From: Sanguinoderma infundibulare
Taxonomy: Eukaryota; Basidiomycota; Agaricomycetes; Polyporales; Polyporaceae
Length of the DNA stretch: 64,000 nucleotides
Reading direction: 5' to 3'
Assembly: GCA_032821775.1 (NCBI GenBank)
Contig: JAVLRN010000001.1
Coordinates: 4,216,001-4,280,000, forward strand
Below are positions 23,090 through 32,477 of the stretch, piece after piece (position 1 is the stretch's first letter; every line of letters starts with the position of its first letter). Position numbers and translations under genes: made by a program. The notes under the pieces were generated by a model. It had not been told where the DNA came from, did not search any database, and worked only from the letters and a program-made list of their open reading frames with translations.

Positions 23090-24055
23090 TCATGCCGCGG
23101 AGTTTCGTCTGTAATCGAAGCGAGGGCGTTGCGAGGAGACGGTGATGATGGAAGCTCTGACGTCGCCCATCCTGATCTTCCCAAAGTGCTGCAGGTACTG
23201 ATCCCTTGCCGTCCGGAGCGCGAGCCATGCCCACCGCTGCTTGTTCTGCGCGAATGATCCAAATTATCGTCAGCGTGCGTCAGGTATTAGACCCGGGGGA
23301 ACGGTCTCTGATGGAATGAGGAACGCGTACCTCTTCGTACTTCTTGACCTGATCATCGGGCGGAAGCTCGATCGGGGCAGGCTGCTCTACAGGAGCCGGA
23401 CCTGGCGCAGGCGCCATAGGTGCCGGTGTTGGAGACGGGGCGGCAGGCGGCAGAGGATTGGGCGTAGCCACCCGCACCGGCGACGCGGCCGCACTCTCTG
23501 GGACAGGTGTCGTCCCAGGCGTCGCGGGCAGCGAAGGGTGCAGAGGGACAGCAGCAATTGGTGGCGGGTGCGCTTTTGAAGGTGGCAGAGGATCTTGCGA
23601 TCCCAAGGTGGACGGTGGCGGCGTCGACGTGCTGTTCGGCATGGGGTTCGCAGTGGCGGACGTCGCCGCGGCGCTTGCGCCGTCCTTGGGCGCGGCGGCC
23701 TTCGCGCGAGCCGCTGCGATCCGTTCCGCCTGCTTCGTGAGCTGCTTCTTCCGCATGTCGATGCGCGCGTCTTCCTGCCTGATCTTTTTGACGAAGTGTT
23801 TGATGTCCCCGGGCCTGCAAAAATGACCATGTTTGCAAATGGCGCAGAGAATGAAAACGCACTGGAACGGGTGCTGTGAATCCCACAAATCCCAGTACCC
23901 CATCTCCGAAACTCCGTCAACGGCGCGCTCCCGTACCGGTACTGCCACAGCTCCTGATCCACCCTCATCCTTTCCCGCATGCCCTCCATCGCTTCCTCCA
24001 ACCCGACCTCCCTCTCCTCCTCCTCAACCTCGACATGCTGTTCCTGTGTACGCAT
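23090..24055 (-). CDS. Hypothetical Pro/Ala-rich, partly coiled-coil protein (spacer A)
   Basis: I do not recognise this gene. A three-exon model (24055-23937, 23814-23331, 23245-23090) stays in frame for 252 aa. The N terminus is highly charged (VEVEEEEREVGLEEAMEGMRER), then DQELWQYRPGDIKHFVKKIRQEDARID and a Lys/Ala-rich likely coiled coil. A 110-residue low-complexity Pro/Ala/Ser stretch follows and a basic tail NKQRWAWLALRTARDQYLQHFGKIR. In-frame sequence upstream of the ATG (WPYVPDIPILRHRPLF) suggests a missing 5' exon, and a related segment downstream at 22.6-23.05 kb is degenerate. It is probably the remains of a larger gene. Confidence 0.42.
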
Positions 24056-24144
24056 GAACAATGGGCGATGTCTAAGGATGGGAATATCGGGTACGTACGG
24101 CCACCACCCTTAAATCCAATTGATGTCGCAAAGTGGTTTGAAAT

Positions 24145-24189
24145 GGATACACGCGAGATTCTGAATCCTCGCGAATCTCGCGTGTATCC
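24145..24189. repeat. Perfect 17 bp inverted repeat (hairpin)
   Basis: GGATACACGCGAGATTC at 24145-24161 is followed after 11 bases by its exact reverse complement at 24173-24189. It lies just upstream of the hypothetical gene on the minus strand and recurs at 41810-41854 and 59475-59519. Confidence 0.85.
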
Positions 24190-24422
24190 AGGCGGTTTCT
24201 TCTACGTTAGTCTGTGGATAAAATTAGTCTGCATGTCACCAAGCTTGTGTGCGCCGCGGAGAACGTTAAATCGGACTCGAATGGCCGATGCGGAAACTTG
24301 GGGTTTGAAGTTTCCAATCGCGGTCACCGCCAAGAAGACAGGGCTTGCGAGACCCGCGGGCACCGCAGCTCTAGCCCATCAACTCCAAGCGGCGCGTGAG
24401 GTCGGTAGAAACATCAAGTTCT

Positions 24423-25262
24423 AACAGCAGCATGGAATGCAGCATGCCGATTCTTCTGGAGTGTATGCAGAGTGCCGCTGTGGCTGTGGGAAGGCTGACG
24501 ACTCACTTGGGACCGGGCTAATCGTGACGCAGCTGCTGGCCATGGATGAGTTCGAGACGATACTTTGGAAGAGCTTGCTCCAGTTCAGACCTTGGGCGTA
24601 TCCCGTGCTGGGCATGGGGGTCTTGGGGAGGCTGGATGGACCCGAGGGGAAGCGTCCCGGCGTGGTCGTTGCGAAGCCCACTTGCACAGTGTTGGAATGT
24701 TCAATTCCAGCTTGATCTGGTGCAAGGCTTGGTACGGAGAACACTAAACCGGTTGGACAATCGAGGAGTAATGTGAGCATAAGGAACTGTATAGCACAAT
24801 TCAGCACAACCATGGCCAGAATGTTCGGAACAGGATGGAAAACGTACCACGTAAATGAGCTTCTGATGCAACATGCCGAAGAGTTCGTTGTGGCGATAAT
24901 GGAAGCGAGTGCGTTGCGAGGAGATGGCAATGATGCAAGCTCGCGCTTGCGCTTGCCGAGATTTCTGCTCTAGCGATGGACTTTCAAATTATTGGTGCAT
25001 GCAAGCACCGCCAAGGATGACGCGCGCAGACTAGACTCACCGCCTCGTGGTACGGACTGAATTTGGTCTTGCCCATGACTTCGTTCACAGCGGTGCTCTT
25101 GCCGATCCGCGTTTTGGGCTTGCAGTCACGAAAGCGGTACTTGTGCGTCGGCGTCGGCGACGGCAGCTTGAACATGAGCTGGGTCTCGGACGCGAGCTTG
25201 CCGTAGCCGGTCAGGCAGTACTCGTCGTCTGAGTCGTTGCCACCCTTGCTGCTCGCAGCGCA
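24423..25262 (-). pseudogene. Partial paralogue of the 23 kb segment
   Basis: Two exon-like pieces occur: 25262-25041, encoding DDEYCLTGYGKLASETQLMF and THKYRFRDCKPKTRIGKSTA, then 24969-24853 with SSQRTRFHYRHNELF. The latter matches SSQRPRFDYRRN at the end of the 23 kb hypothetical gene, and DNA around 24250-24400 matches 22840-23000. It is an internal duplication of the spacer with decay in both copies. The family is unknown. Confidence 0.4.
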
Positions 25263-25358
25263 GCCATGTCCGCATCACAGCAGTCACGATCGGCGGCCGC
25301 AGTCGGGGTGGAATGAGCGCCGTCCCCAATCGAGCCAGACTTGTCATAATACGAGCCT

Positions 25359-25806
25359 GTGAGGGTCGCGATGCGGCAAAGCTGTGATCAAGAGTCAGCT
25401 GTCAGTGTAAGAAATGTGGTCAGGGAAGGGATGGACCGACTGATAGGCTCTGTGCCGTCCAAGAGTGGGTCCCTGGGATCAAAGATGTCATTAAGCGTCC
25501 CGCTAGCCACTCCTGCCGCCGAGGACCCACTCACCGACCTGGTGCGCCTTATGCCCAGCGCGTGCCACTTGAAACATTGTAGCCACGGACGCATACATCC
25601 GTCTCGTTGCCGCTGCGCTTTTCGGTTCCGCGCGGGTCTCGGACGGGTCTGAGGAGCTGGAAGAGGAACTGCCGTCAGAATTGCGTGTCCGTGATCTCGA
25701 CGTCAAGCAGCTCAGGGCCACTTCGCAAAGTAGTACTGGCTCTTTGAGGCGGTCTCCGCGACTCCAGTCTCCCGGTTCTGTTTCAGATGTCCTGCCGGCG
25801 CAGTGA
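25359..25806 (+). pseudogene. Plus-strand coding remnant, Ser/Glu-rich
   Basis: A frame starting ATG at 25373 ends near 25538. A second frame from about 25583 to a TGA at 25804-25806 encodes TDAYIRLVAAALFG, SDGSEELEEELPSELRVRD and SLRRSPRLQSPGSVSD. The two cannot be joined in frame by the visible splice sites, suggesting decay. The function is unknown. Confidence 0.33.
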
Positions 25807-25934
25807 GTGAGCCATTCGACTGGCTGCCAAGCGCACTTCTCCCACTCGTGTCCATTCGTGTTGGGCTCGCTCTACATCGGCGCGTACTCTCTTCATAAGG
25901 TTACTCCGCGAACACACGACTGAGGAAAGTGAGG

Positions 25935-26466
25935 ATGCGCCCTCAGAACGTTGTCATCGTGCCAGAATTGGAAAGCCGGCGGAGGAGGTCGGTGATGGAC
26001 GAGGGCCTTGCCCTTCTGCGGGATCATGCCCTCGGTGAAGTGTTCTGCGGTGCGGCGATGAGGGATCTCACCAAGGACGATCTGCGTGCGACGCGACCCT
26101 ATGTAAGCACGTGCCCCCAGCCCTGCATGCGTGCGTGCACATGTTGCCATGACGCCGTGCCGTCCGACAAGCTCTGAACTCTCGAAGCTCAAAGTTGCGT
26201 TCGCAGTCGGGAAGGCGGAGGCGGAGAAGAGCCTCGCAAGCCGGCTGACGCGGGATGCCCATGCCCATGCCTCGCCCGTTCCCAGAGACCGCTCTGCGAA
26301 ACCACGCTGTCTGCCAGTGGCCGGTGCAACTTGTTCAGTGCGAAGTGGGAACCGCGGCGTCAGGAGCAGAAACCCGTACGTACCCACCTCCTCCCTTCCG
26401 AATCCATGCTCTCCCACACCTCCTCCTCTCCCTCCTCTCATATCCGGCCAGAGGTCGGCGCGATGA
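25935..26466 (+). CDS. Hypothetical protein exons (spacer A)
   Basis: ATG at 25935 opens MRPQNVVIVPELESRRRRS with DEGLALLRDHALGEVF; a GTAAGC donor at 26103 and an acceptor at 26188 join it in phase to LKVAFAVGKAEAEKSLASRL. The charged helical composition is protein-like, but I recognise no domain, and the 3' end is not defined. Confidence 0.33.
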
Positions 26467-27026
26467 TGTCGAGCGCACATAATCCAGAGGCTGCAATTGA
26501 GAACTTGAGATTGAGCACTCTTTGATCCAGGAGAATATGTGCAAGCATGAGGAGATGGTCTCACATCGCATCACAGGATTCGGAGGTCTTAGACGGAGTC
26601 TGGCAGTGTTCACGAAGCGCGTCAATCACTCGAGATTTACAGAATGCAGATGAGTATGGAATGTGCTTACCAGACACTGTACAGATTGGGCAACCACCCG
26701 AGATCAGTTACGAGGGAAATAAGTGCTATGCGCAAATTATGCGCACGCTGGCTACAAAGTTGCATGAAGATAATTAACGGGAGAATCTCTCCAAGTGACG
26801 CACAGCTGCTGAACATGCCCGCCGCACGCCGCCACACCGAATCCCGACCAACCAACTCCTGCCCTCGAACACAGTACTCGAATGGTCTCGCACAGCTCAA
26901 GGCGGAATTTTGATCCCGTATAACAACAAAATTGAGTACGTACATTCATTTGTATCTCCATCCTCCGCGCGCTGACCAGCCTGGTACCGCGGGACAGGAC
27001 ACAAATCTGGCAATCCGAAGGCGAAT

Positions 27027-27479
27027 ATGGGGTGGTCGGAGAAGGGCTACGCCCTCGGCGTGGTCGTCCGCTGCAAACAGAACCTCCTCGGATGGCCCTG
27101 GTACGCAAACATCCCGTTTGCGAACCCGAGCGACCTTCTCGGCGGCCAGCCCGTCCTGCGCTTCCTCATCGCGCTCTTGAATGCCGGGATCCTTCGCTTC
27201 GAGCCCGCGAGCGAGGAGGATGTTGACCTCGCACGACGGAACTCTAAGGCCATCCTTCCGGGTGCCCCGCCGACACGCCCGCCTCCGTTCTGCTGGGGTC
27301 TGTTTGGTCGGAACGATATCGGCCTGGGTCGCTTCCGGCCGGTTACCAACCCGCTGGGCTTGCCGCTCAGACACCCAAAAGACGGTCCAAAGACCCCGAA
27401 GCTTATCCTGGACTCCGATGTTGAGGATTCGGATGCAGTGGACTCAGAGAATGAGAACGCGCAGGTGGGATGCTGGTAG
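27027..27479 (+). CDS. Hypothetical protein, 150 aa (spacer A)
   Basis: An uninterrupted frame begins MGWSEKGYALGVVVRCKQN and has GWPWYANIPFANPSDLLGG, LRFLIALLNAGILRFEP, a Pro-rich linker and an acidic tail (DSDVEDSDAVDSENENAQ). A GTGGGA donor-like site right after NAQ suggests the true gene continues into another exon. The composition is convincing for a once-real protein. I do not know the family. Confidence 0.42.
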   Translation: MGWSEKGYALGVVVRCKQNLLGWPWYANIPFANPSDLLGGQPVLRFLIALLNAGILRFEPASEEDVDLARRNSKAILPGAPPTRPPPFCWGLFGRNDIGLGRFRPVTNPLGLPLRHPKDGPKTPKLILDSDVEDSDAVDSENENAQVGCW

Positions 27480-28825
27480 CTAGCGCACAATGTATTAGTC
27501 GTGCTCAAGGATGTTGTCCGCGATCTCGGGGTTGACGTACACGACGATGTCGTCCTCCGTCGTGGCGGAGAGGAAGTGCAGTGATCACCGCACCAAATGC
27601 ATTCCCCAGCGGTCGTTCTGAATATGGAAAGTGAGTGACGGCAACAGACATCTTGATGATGGGCTGTCGACTGGGCGCATGGCAAGGGGATGAAGATCTA
27701 TGAGGCCCAGAGCGCGACTGACTGAATCAAGCAATGCATATGCGCAGCAGATACTGAATGGTGCGCACCGTACTTGAGCGCCAGTGCGCTGATAACGTCC
27801 TAACTAATGGCACCAATGTTTGTCATCGGCAAGGAGGCGGATGAACTCCGAGTTGGTCATACGACTGACGCTAGGGTGCATGGTTGAGTAATCATTGACA
27901 TCAATCAGACATTGCTGGCGAATGTGACCGTGATTGGGTTCACCGCTGACACTGCAATGGGCCATGAAAGAAGACGTAGTGTGCATGGCCATGATCTAGC
28001 AGACAGCAGAGCAGAAGCGATCTTTGGGGGTCATGAAAGCCAGGCGTTCCGGACATTGGTCTACTCACCCATCGAAACGATTGGCCGAACATCTGATGGA
28101 AGAGGGTTGGATGGTCGCTGTTCCCGCATACGGCGCTGACTCGAAAACCCCGGATGGCAACTGGGTCGAGTCTAGTCTCTGTATTTGATGGCGTGCAAGG
28201 TCAGAAAATAAAAGTTTACCCCACACAGCAATGGTAACACACTCACGCTGGCGATGGGGCAGTCATTGATGCAGCGATGATCGTGGTAGAGAGCAAAGAG
28301 CGACGGCAATGACACGAACATCCAAGGGCAGCGCCACAAGGGTCCAAGCGCCCGCAGCTGCCATTTGCGGAATCCCGCTCTCTCATAAACCTCCATCAGC
28401 CCTGACCTCGCTTCCACTCATTCGTTTCAACCCCTGCTGCGCTCTGCTACAGTATTCATGTGCTCACCAGTTCTGGACCATGGCAATGCAGACTGCTCTC
28501 CGCCGACAATTTCTTCCAATCAGCACTCATCAGCAGCCACCGCCAGCCTGTCAGTTCCTATCCGAGTTGATTCAGCCGCAACAGAACCACCCAAGCGGTG
28601 GAGCAGCTCGCGCAGCTGAGTCAGGCTACGCCGCGGCCGGAGATTGAGCCTGTGTGGGCGGAGACAGGGCCAGACCTTGGACGATGGTATTTTTCTTTGA
28701 GCCACCGCAATAACTTGCAGACAATTATTTTCCAACAAATTTGACCTTGAGCGACCAATGTAGAGTTGGTAGATGGATTCATAGCATCTGCACTATGTCG
28801 GGGGCTCCGGAGGGGGTGAGTATGC

Positions 28826-28862
28826 AGAGGAGGCGAAGGACGTGTACTTGAAGCACTGCTAC
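28826..28862 (+). pseudogene. Short relic of the same gene as at 30.6 kb
   Basis: It reads EEAKDVYLKHCYP on the plus strand and stops abruptly where GGTTAGG-like sequence begins. The bases encoding YLKHCYP recur inverted at 30670-30690. Confidence 0.4.
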
Positions 28863-29230
28863 CCAGGGTTAGGTGCAAGGTTAGGGCTAACCTAGGTTAG
28901 CAATTCCCTGGGTTTTGCGTCAGCTGAACAGTACACCATATGTATGTATACATTGAATGAATCCCAGTGCAGATTTTTGTAGGCAACAAAAATTCAGTTC
29001 AGGGTTAATTATTGTCTGCGGAAGCCCCCTCGCCGAAATGGGTAGCACGCTCAGGTTAGGGGCACGGGTTAGGGGCAAGGTTAACATAGGTTAGCGAATT
29101 TGAAGGCTCCGGTTGGTTTTGCATGGGTAACACGAATACCGTATCAATCCCAATTCATGTGGATATGTATACTACAAATTCCAAGGCGCAGAACACGCGT
29201 GAAGAGAACTTTGGGGGGTTAGGGCCAGGG
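28862..29230 (+). repeat. Degenerate telomere-like GGTTAGG tracts
   Basis: Clusters of GGTTAGG/GGGTTAGGG words occur at about 28864-28900, 29053-29094 and 29215-29225. Within the first, CTAACCTAGGTTAG (28887-28900) is a perfect palindrome. Most fungal telomeres are TTAGGG repeats, so this may be an interstitial telomeric remnant; the repeats are too degenerate to be certain. Confidence 0.5.
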
Positions 29231-30335
29231 TAGTGTTAAGTTTAAGCCGCTTCCACTTTGGGAAGGTGAGCGCTCTCGACTAGGCCTTGTCTCTCGACCA
29301 CCACCCTTCAGCTGGATTACGCAGACTTGGACAAATTCAACTGCTTCAAAGTGTCCCTGGTCCATGTGCATTTGACGGCCTCCGCGGCGGTGACGACATT
29401 CAGCAAGGACGCATCAGACGACGGATAGCATCCGCTTGTTGGTGGCGGCGGCAACGGCGGCGAAGGCCATCGGAACGTCCCCAGATTCGCGCTCAGGTCT
29501 CTGGGGCGACAATCGCGCGTTATGAGTGTGTGTTATTTTCACTGTATTCACAGACTCTCGCCTGATTTTTATTGCGGTCGACTGTCCGATCACACCTAGC
29601 CTTGGAGACGTTGGTCGTGTTCATGTCTGCCGGACTTTGCAGAGCGGTTCCTGATTATCGATGTTAGTACAGTACAACCTCGCTTGATGTCGCCAGGAGT
29701 ACTTACACCGTTCAAAAGCACCCCAGATAGGGAAGGCAACAATACAGTCTCAGAAATTACAGAGGCCGTCAGGGCTGATACATTGCACACCGCGTCTGAT
29801 CAAGTCCCTGGATCATATCGGCGAAATTCGGTTGAAGGAACGTTGCAAGCTTGCTGTCTGCATAAGCCTCCGAGTATCGAACCGTCGCTTGCACTGGCGA
29901 GTTGCGACAGCGCGTGGAGCCCTGCGTAATTCGTTCACAGCCGTGCATCTCTTTCCCAAGCATCGTCCCCGGTGTCTGGCTGCTCCGATGGGTACGCTTT
30001 GGCATCTTGAGCCAATATACACAGCCGACGCAACCCTTGATTTGTCAAAAATGAGCCTGTGCGCGCGTCCTCTGCCCAACAACATCACGTCCCCGGTACG
30101 AGACCCTCCGAGACCTCAACAAAGTCCTTGTCTGGCCCACTCGAGCATACGCAAAGATATGGTAGTACAATGAATATATTGGGACGCGGACGGCGGCAGA
30201 GAGATACAGCGTTACCGCTCGATGGCATCTCGCTTCGCACCTCCGTGCAGATCTGTGTTCGAAAATTGTACCGACCCAGGCCCCGATCGCGATTTTCGAG
30301 TGCGAGGTCAACGGACGTGGTCATGGCGGCCGTCG

Positions 30336-31025
30336 CGACTTGCCGTGTACCTAGATGCGTGGATGGTTAGCCGACCTTGAAACCGCGTTTGCAGAAAGGG
30401 GATCAGAAAGAAATTGGCGTCTGCAACGCGGAGATCGCTTCACAAACCGACCCCACAGCCCGGAATGCGTTAGGACGAGAAGTATGATTGCACCATGTGC
30501 GAGCGACCGTTCTAGCGCAACCATTCAATTCCCGGACATACTCGCCCAGCTCCTCCTTCAGCTCCGCCACCCACGGCTGCTTCCCATTCATCATGATGTA
30601 CACGTTCTTCAACCCCCGTCCCGCCGGCCTCGCTCACCCTCTGGACGATCTGCGCGATGTCCGGGTAGCAGTGCTTCAAGTACATACCTGAGCGTAAACT
30701 CCTCTGGTGGGACAAGATCACGAGCAGTTGTGATTTGATGCTCAGCTGGGAGCAGCGGTTCGTCGCGCAGTCGGTGGACATGCTGGTCAGGCAGCGGGCG
30801 CAGGTGATCCTCGGGAACGGGGTGCACCGGTGATCGTGTCCGTGTTTGTTTTCCCTCGCCGACCGACACGCAGGTACGAAGTTTGGGTGCGAGAACGTCG
30901 GACGCAGTCGTCGCGACTTGCCGGGTGCCTAGATGAATGGATGGTTAGCCGACCTCGAAACCGCGTATTCAGAAATGGGATCAGAAGGAAATTGGCGTGT
31001 ACATCACGGAGATCGCGTCGGAAAC
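30336..31025 (+). repeat. Direct repeat of about 110 bp flanking the inverted relic
   Basis: Segment 30336-30450 (starting CGCGACTTGCCGTGTACCTA) recurs with substitutions at 30911-31025 (CGCGACTTGCCGGGTGCCTA). The pair brackets the relic at 30519-30833 in direct orientation. Confidence 0.7.
30519..30833. pseudogene. Inverted relic resembling fungal O-fucosyltransferase-type proteins
   Basis: The minus strand (30705-30519) encodes HCYPDIAQIVQRVSEAGG and, after a one-base shift, LKNVYIMMNGKQPWVAELKE. The plus strand (30699-30833) encodes WDKITSSCDLMLSWEQRFVA and QSVDMLVRQRAQVILGNG. From memory of family motifs, the second block normally follows the first on the same strand in fungal proteins related to GDP-fucose O-fucosyltransferases. 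An internal inversion near 30500-30700 would explain the arrangement. The family assignment is tentative. Confidence 0.35.
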
Positions 31026-31464
31026 CAGGAGCGGCGGTGGGAGAATGCGGACGCAGACGCACAGATTTTCCCAAATCCGGGCGGCCGCAGAGTGGGTAGA
31101 AACCATCCTGGCACGCACAGACTGCCGTACGAGGTATTTAAGGGAGGCTGGAGGTTGGAGGTTCCGCATTCCCGTCCCCGCCCATCCGCTACTGCCCGCG
31201 CGCCCTCGTTCTTCCGCTGAGTCCATAGCCCGTCCTGTCCATCCGCCATCCCCGGCTTGCTTTTGTGTTCCTGTTCCATGCGTTCGGGTTGAAGTCCGGC
31301 GGTCTGCGGAGTGTCCGTCGTCCGGACCATCGCGGCGAGGCGGTACGTTGTTGGTTGGTTTCTAACTGGAATCGTTTGACGTTGATCGTGCTTGTACTTG
31401 TAGCGCGATGTTCACTGGCCAGAGGGAGGACGCACTGCTGACGGCGGTCGCTGTCCACTTCAGG

Positions 31465-31722
31465 TAGCTCACGTGCCGAGGGTATCGTCGTCGTGAGGTA
31501 CAGCACCATGTAGATGACGATGCTCGGCACGAAGAGCTTCCAGATCTCCCTGGACGGCGGCACGGCGCAGTGTGTGAACTTGGGCCCAGGTGAGTGAACG
31601 GCGACGACGTTGATGTTGTGGCAGATCGTCCGGAGGAGACAGATTGCGCAGATTGTGGCTATCGTCAGTATGCCCACGAATGCCGCGCGTGCGAGGGTGT
31701 CCTTGGAGTAGACGTAGCATAT
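31465..31722 (-). pseudogene. Fragment of the DUF6533 membrane protein gene (end of unit A)
   Basis: It matches exon 6 of the DUF6533 gene at roughly 88% by eye, from the GGTATCGTCGTCG boundary (9656) to the exon start near 9900, encoding VGILTIATI...LLRTI, then the THCAVPPSREIWKLFVPSIVI block. Flanking exons are missing. It sits in the same orientation and on the same side of an RdRP gene as the intact copy, so it looks like the stump of a duplicated DUF6533-to-RdRP block. Confidence 0.85.
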
Positions 31723-32477
31723 TCACCGACTAGCCTTGAATTCGGTCTTCCGCGCATGTATCATGATTTTTGACGTAGCTAGTTCGGGAACTCGGATCAA
31801 GTGAGTGGTGGTGGTAACTAGAGCTTATATAGCTACGAACTGGGGCGAATGAGATGGATTCCCATTGCGGCGCGATAAGATGTTGGAGCGAGGTTGCATT
31901 GCGGACGATACATGACGTCGTGCAAGGTCGCAGCTGGCGACACGCGTCGTTGTGCTGCATGCAGTCCCATGGGAGGCCCTAGATTCGACGAAGTCGTCCT
32001 GCTTGTGCTTCTGGACGGGATTTGCGTCCGGATGTACGTACCGGTCATCCTTATCGTGATTTCTGTCAGGGTACGGTTATGTTGAGTACAGCCGCCCAGC
32101 GCACCTCGAGATCGGACGCAGGCTGGAGATCCCTGCTAAGATAGCGAAGTCGTTAAGAGCCTTGAGGGTCAGAAACAAGCTGGACGGTGTCGCTTCCGAT
32201 GGTCGCGGATGACGCGTTTGTCTGTGTTTGGCGCCGGATCGGGCCGGCGACTGTCTTGGCATGAGATGACATCGAGCGTCGACGCGTCGACATCGACTTG
32301 GACCGGCGATGGAACCCGGCATCGAGGCGCATCTCAGGCTAGCATCTAACCAGTCGCTGCCCTCTACCGCAACTTGGACGGCCTTCGGCCTTTGTTTCTC
32401 GCCATCGCTATGCAACACCCCACAGACATAGAACACCATCCTAGGCGACACCTTCCGCACACCTGTATCCAACAACC

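Larger units (their letters stand above)
20279..31464. other. Array spacer A, relic-rich
   Basis: About 11.2 kb follows the RdRP stop codon. Most open frames are short, overlapping and on both strands. The parts I could interpret are listed separately. Stretches 28180-28800 and 29240-30300 hold nothing I can identify beyond a short plus-strand open segment at 29313-29430. The sequence is repeated without visible change at +17,665 and +35,330. Confidence 0.7.
13626..31856. repeat. Tandem array unit A (about 18.2 kb)
   Basis: It is the first of three head-to-tail units. The left part aligns to unit B with an 18,231 bp offset and the right part with a 17,665 bp offset; the 566 bp difference is explained inside RdRP intron 3. 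Substitutions against unit B are scattered from 13.6 to 18.15 kb (last at 18150), after which I found no difference up to the end of the unit. Confidence 0.95.

Noticed and set aside
23458..23826. A 122-codon Gly/Ala-rich plus-strand frame
   Set aside because: It is the complement of the Pro/Ala-rich low-complexity stretch of the minus-strand hypothetical gene.
30045..30324. Overlapping small frames on both strands at 30.05-30.32 kb
   Set aside because: No motif, no splice-consistent extension and composition like random GC-rich sequence.
20279..31464. Treating spacer open frames as conserved genes because they are identical in three units
   Set aside because: The spacer shows virtually no change at all, coding or not, so identity reflects recent duplication and not selection.
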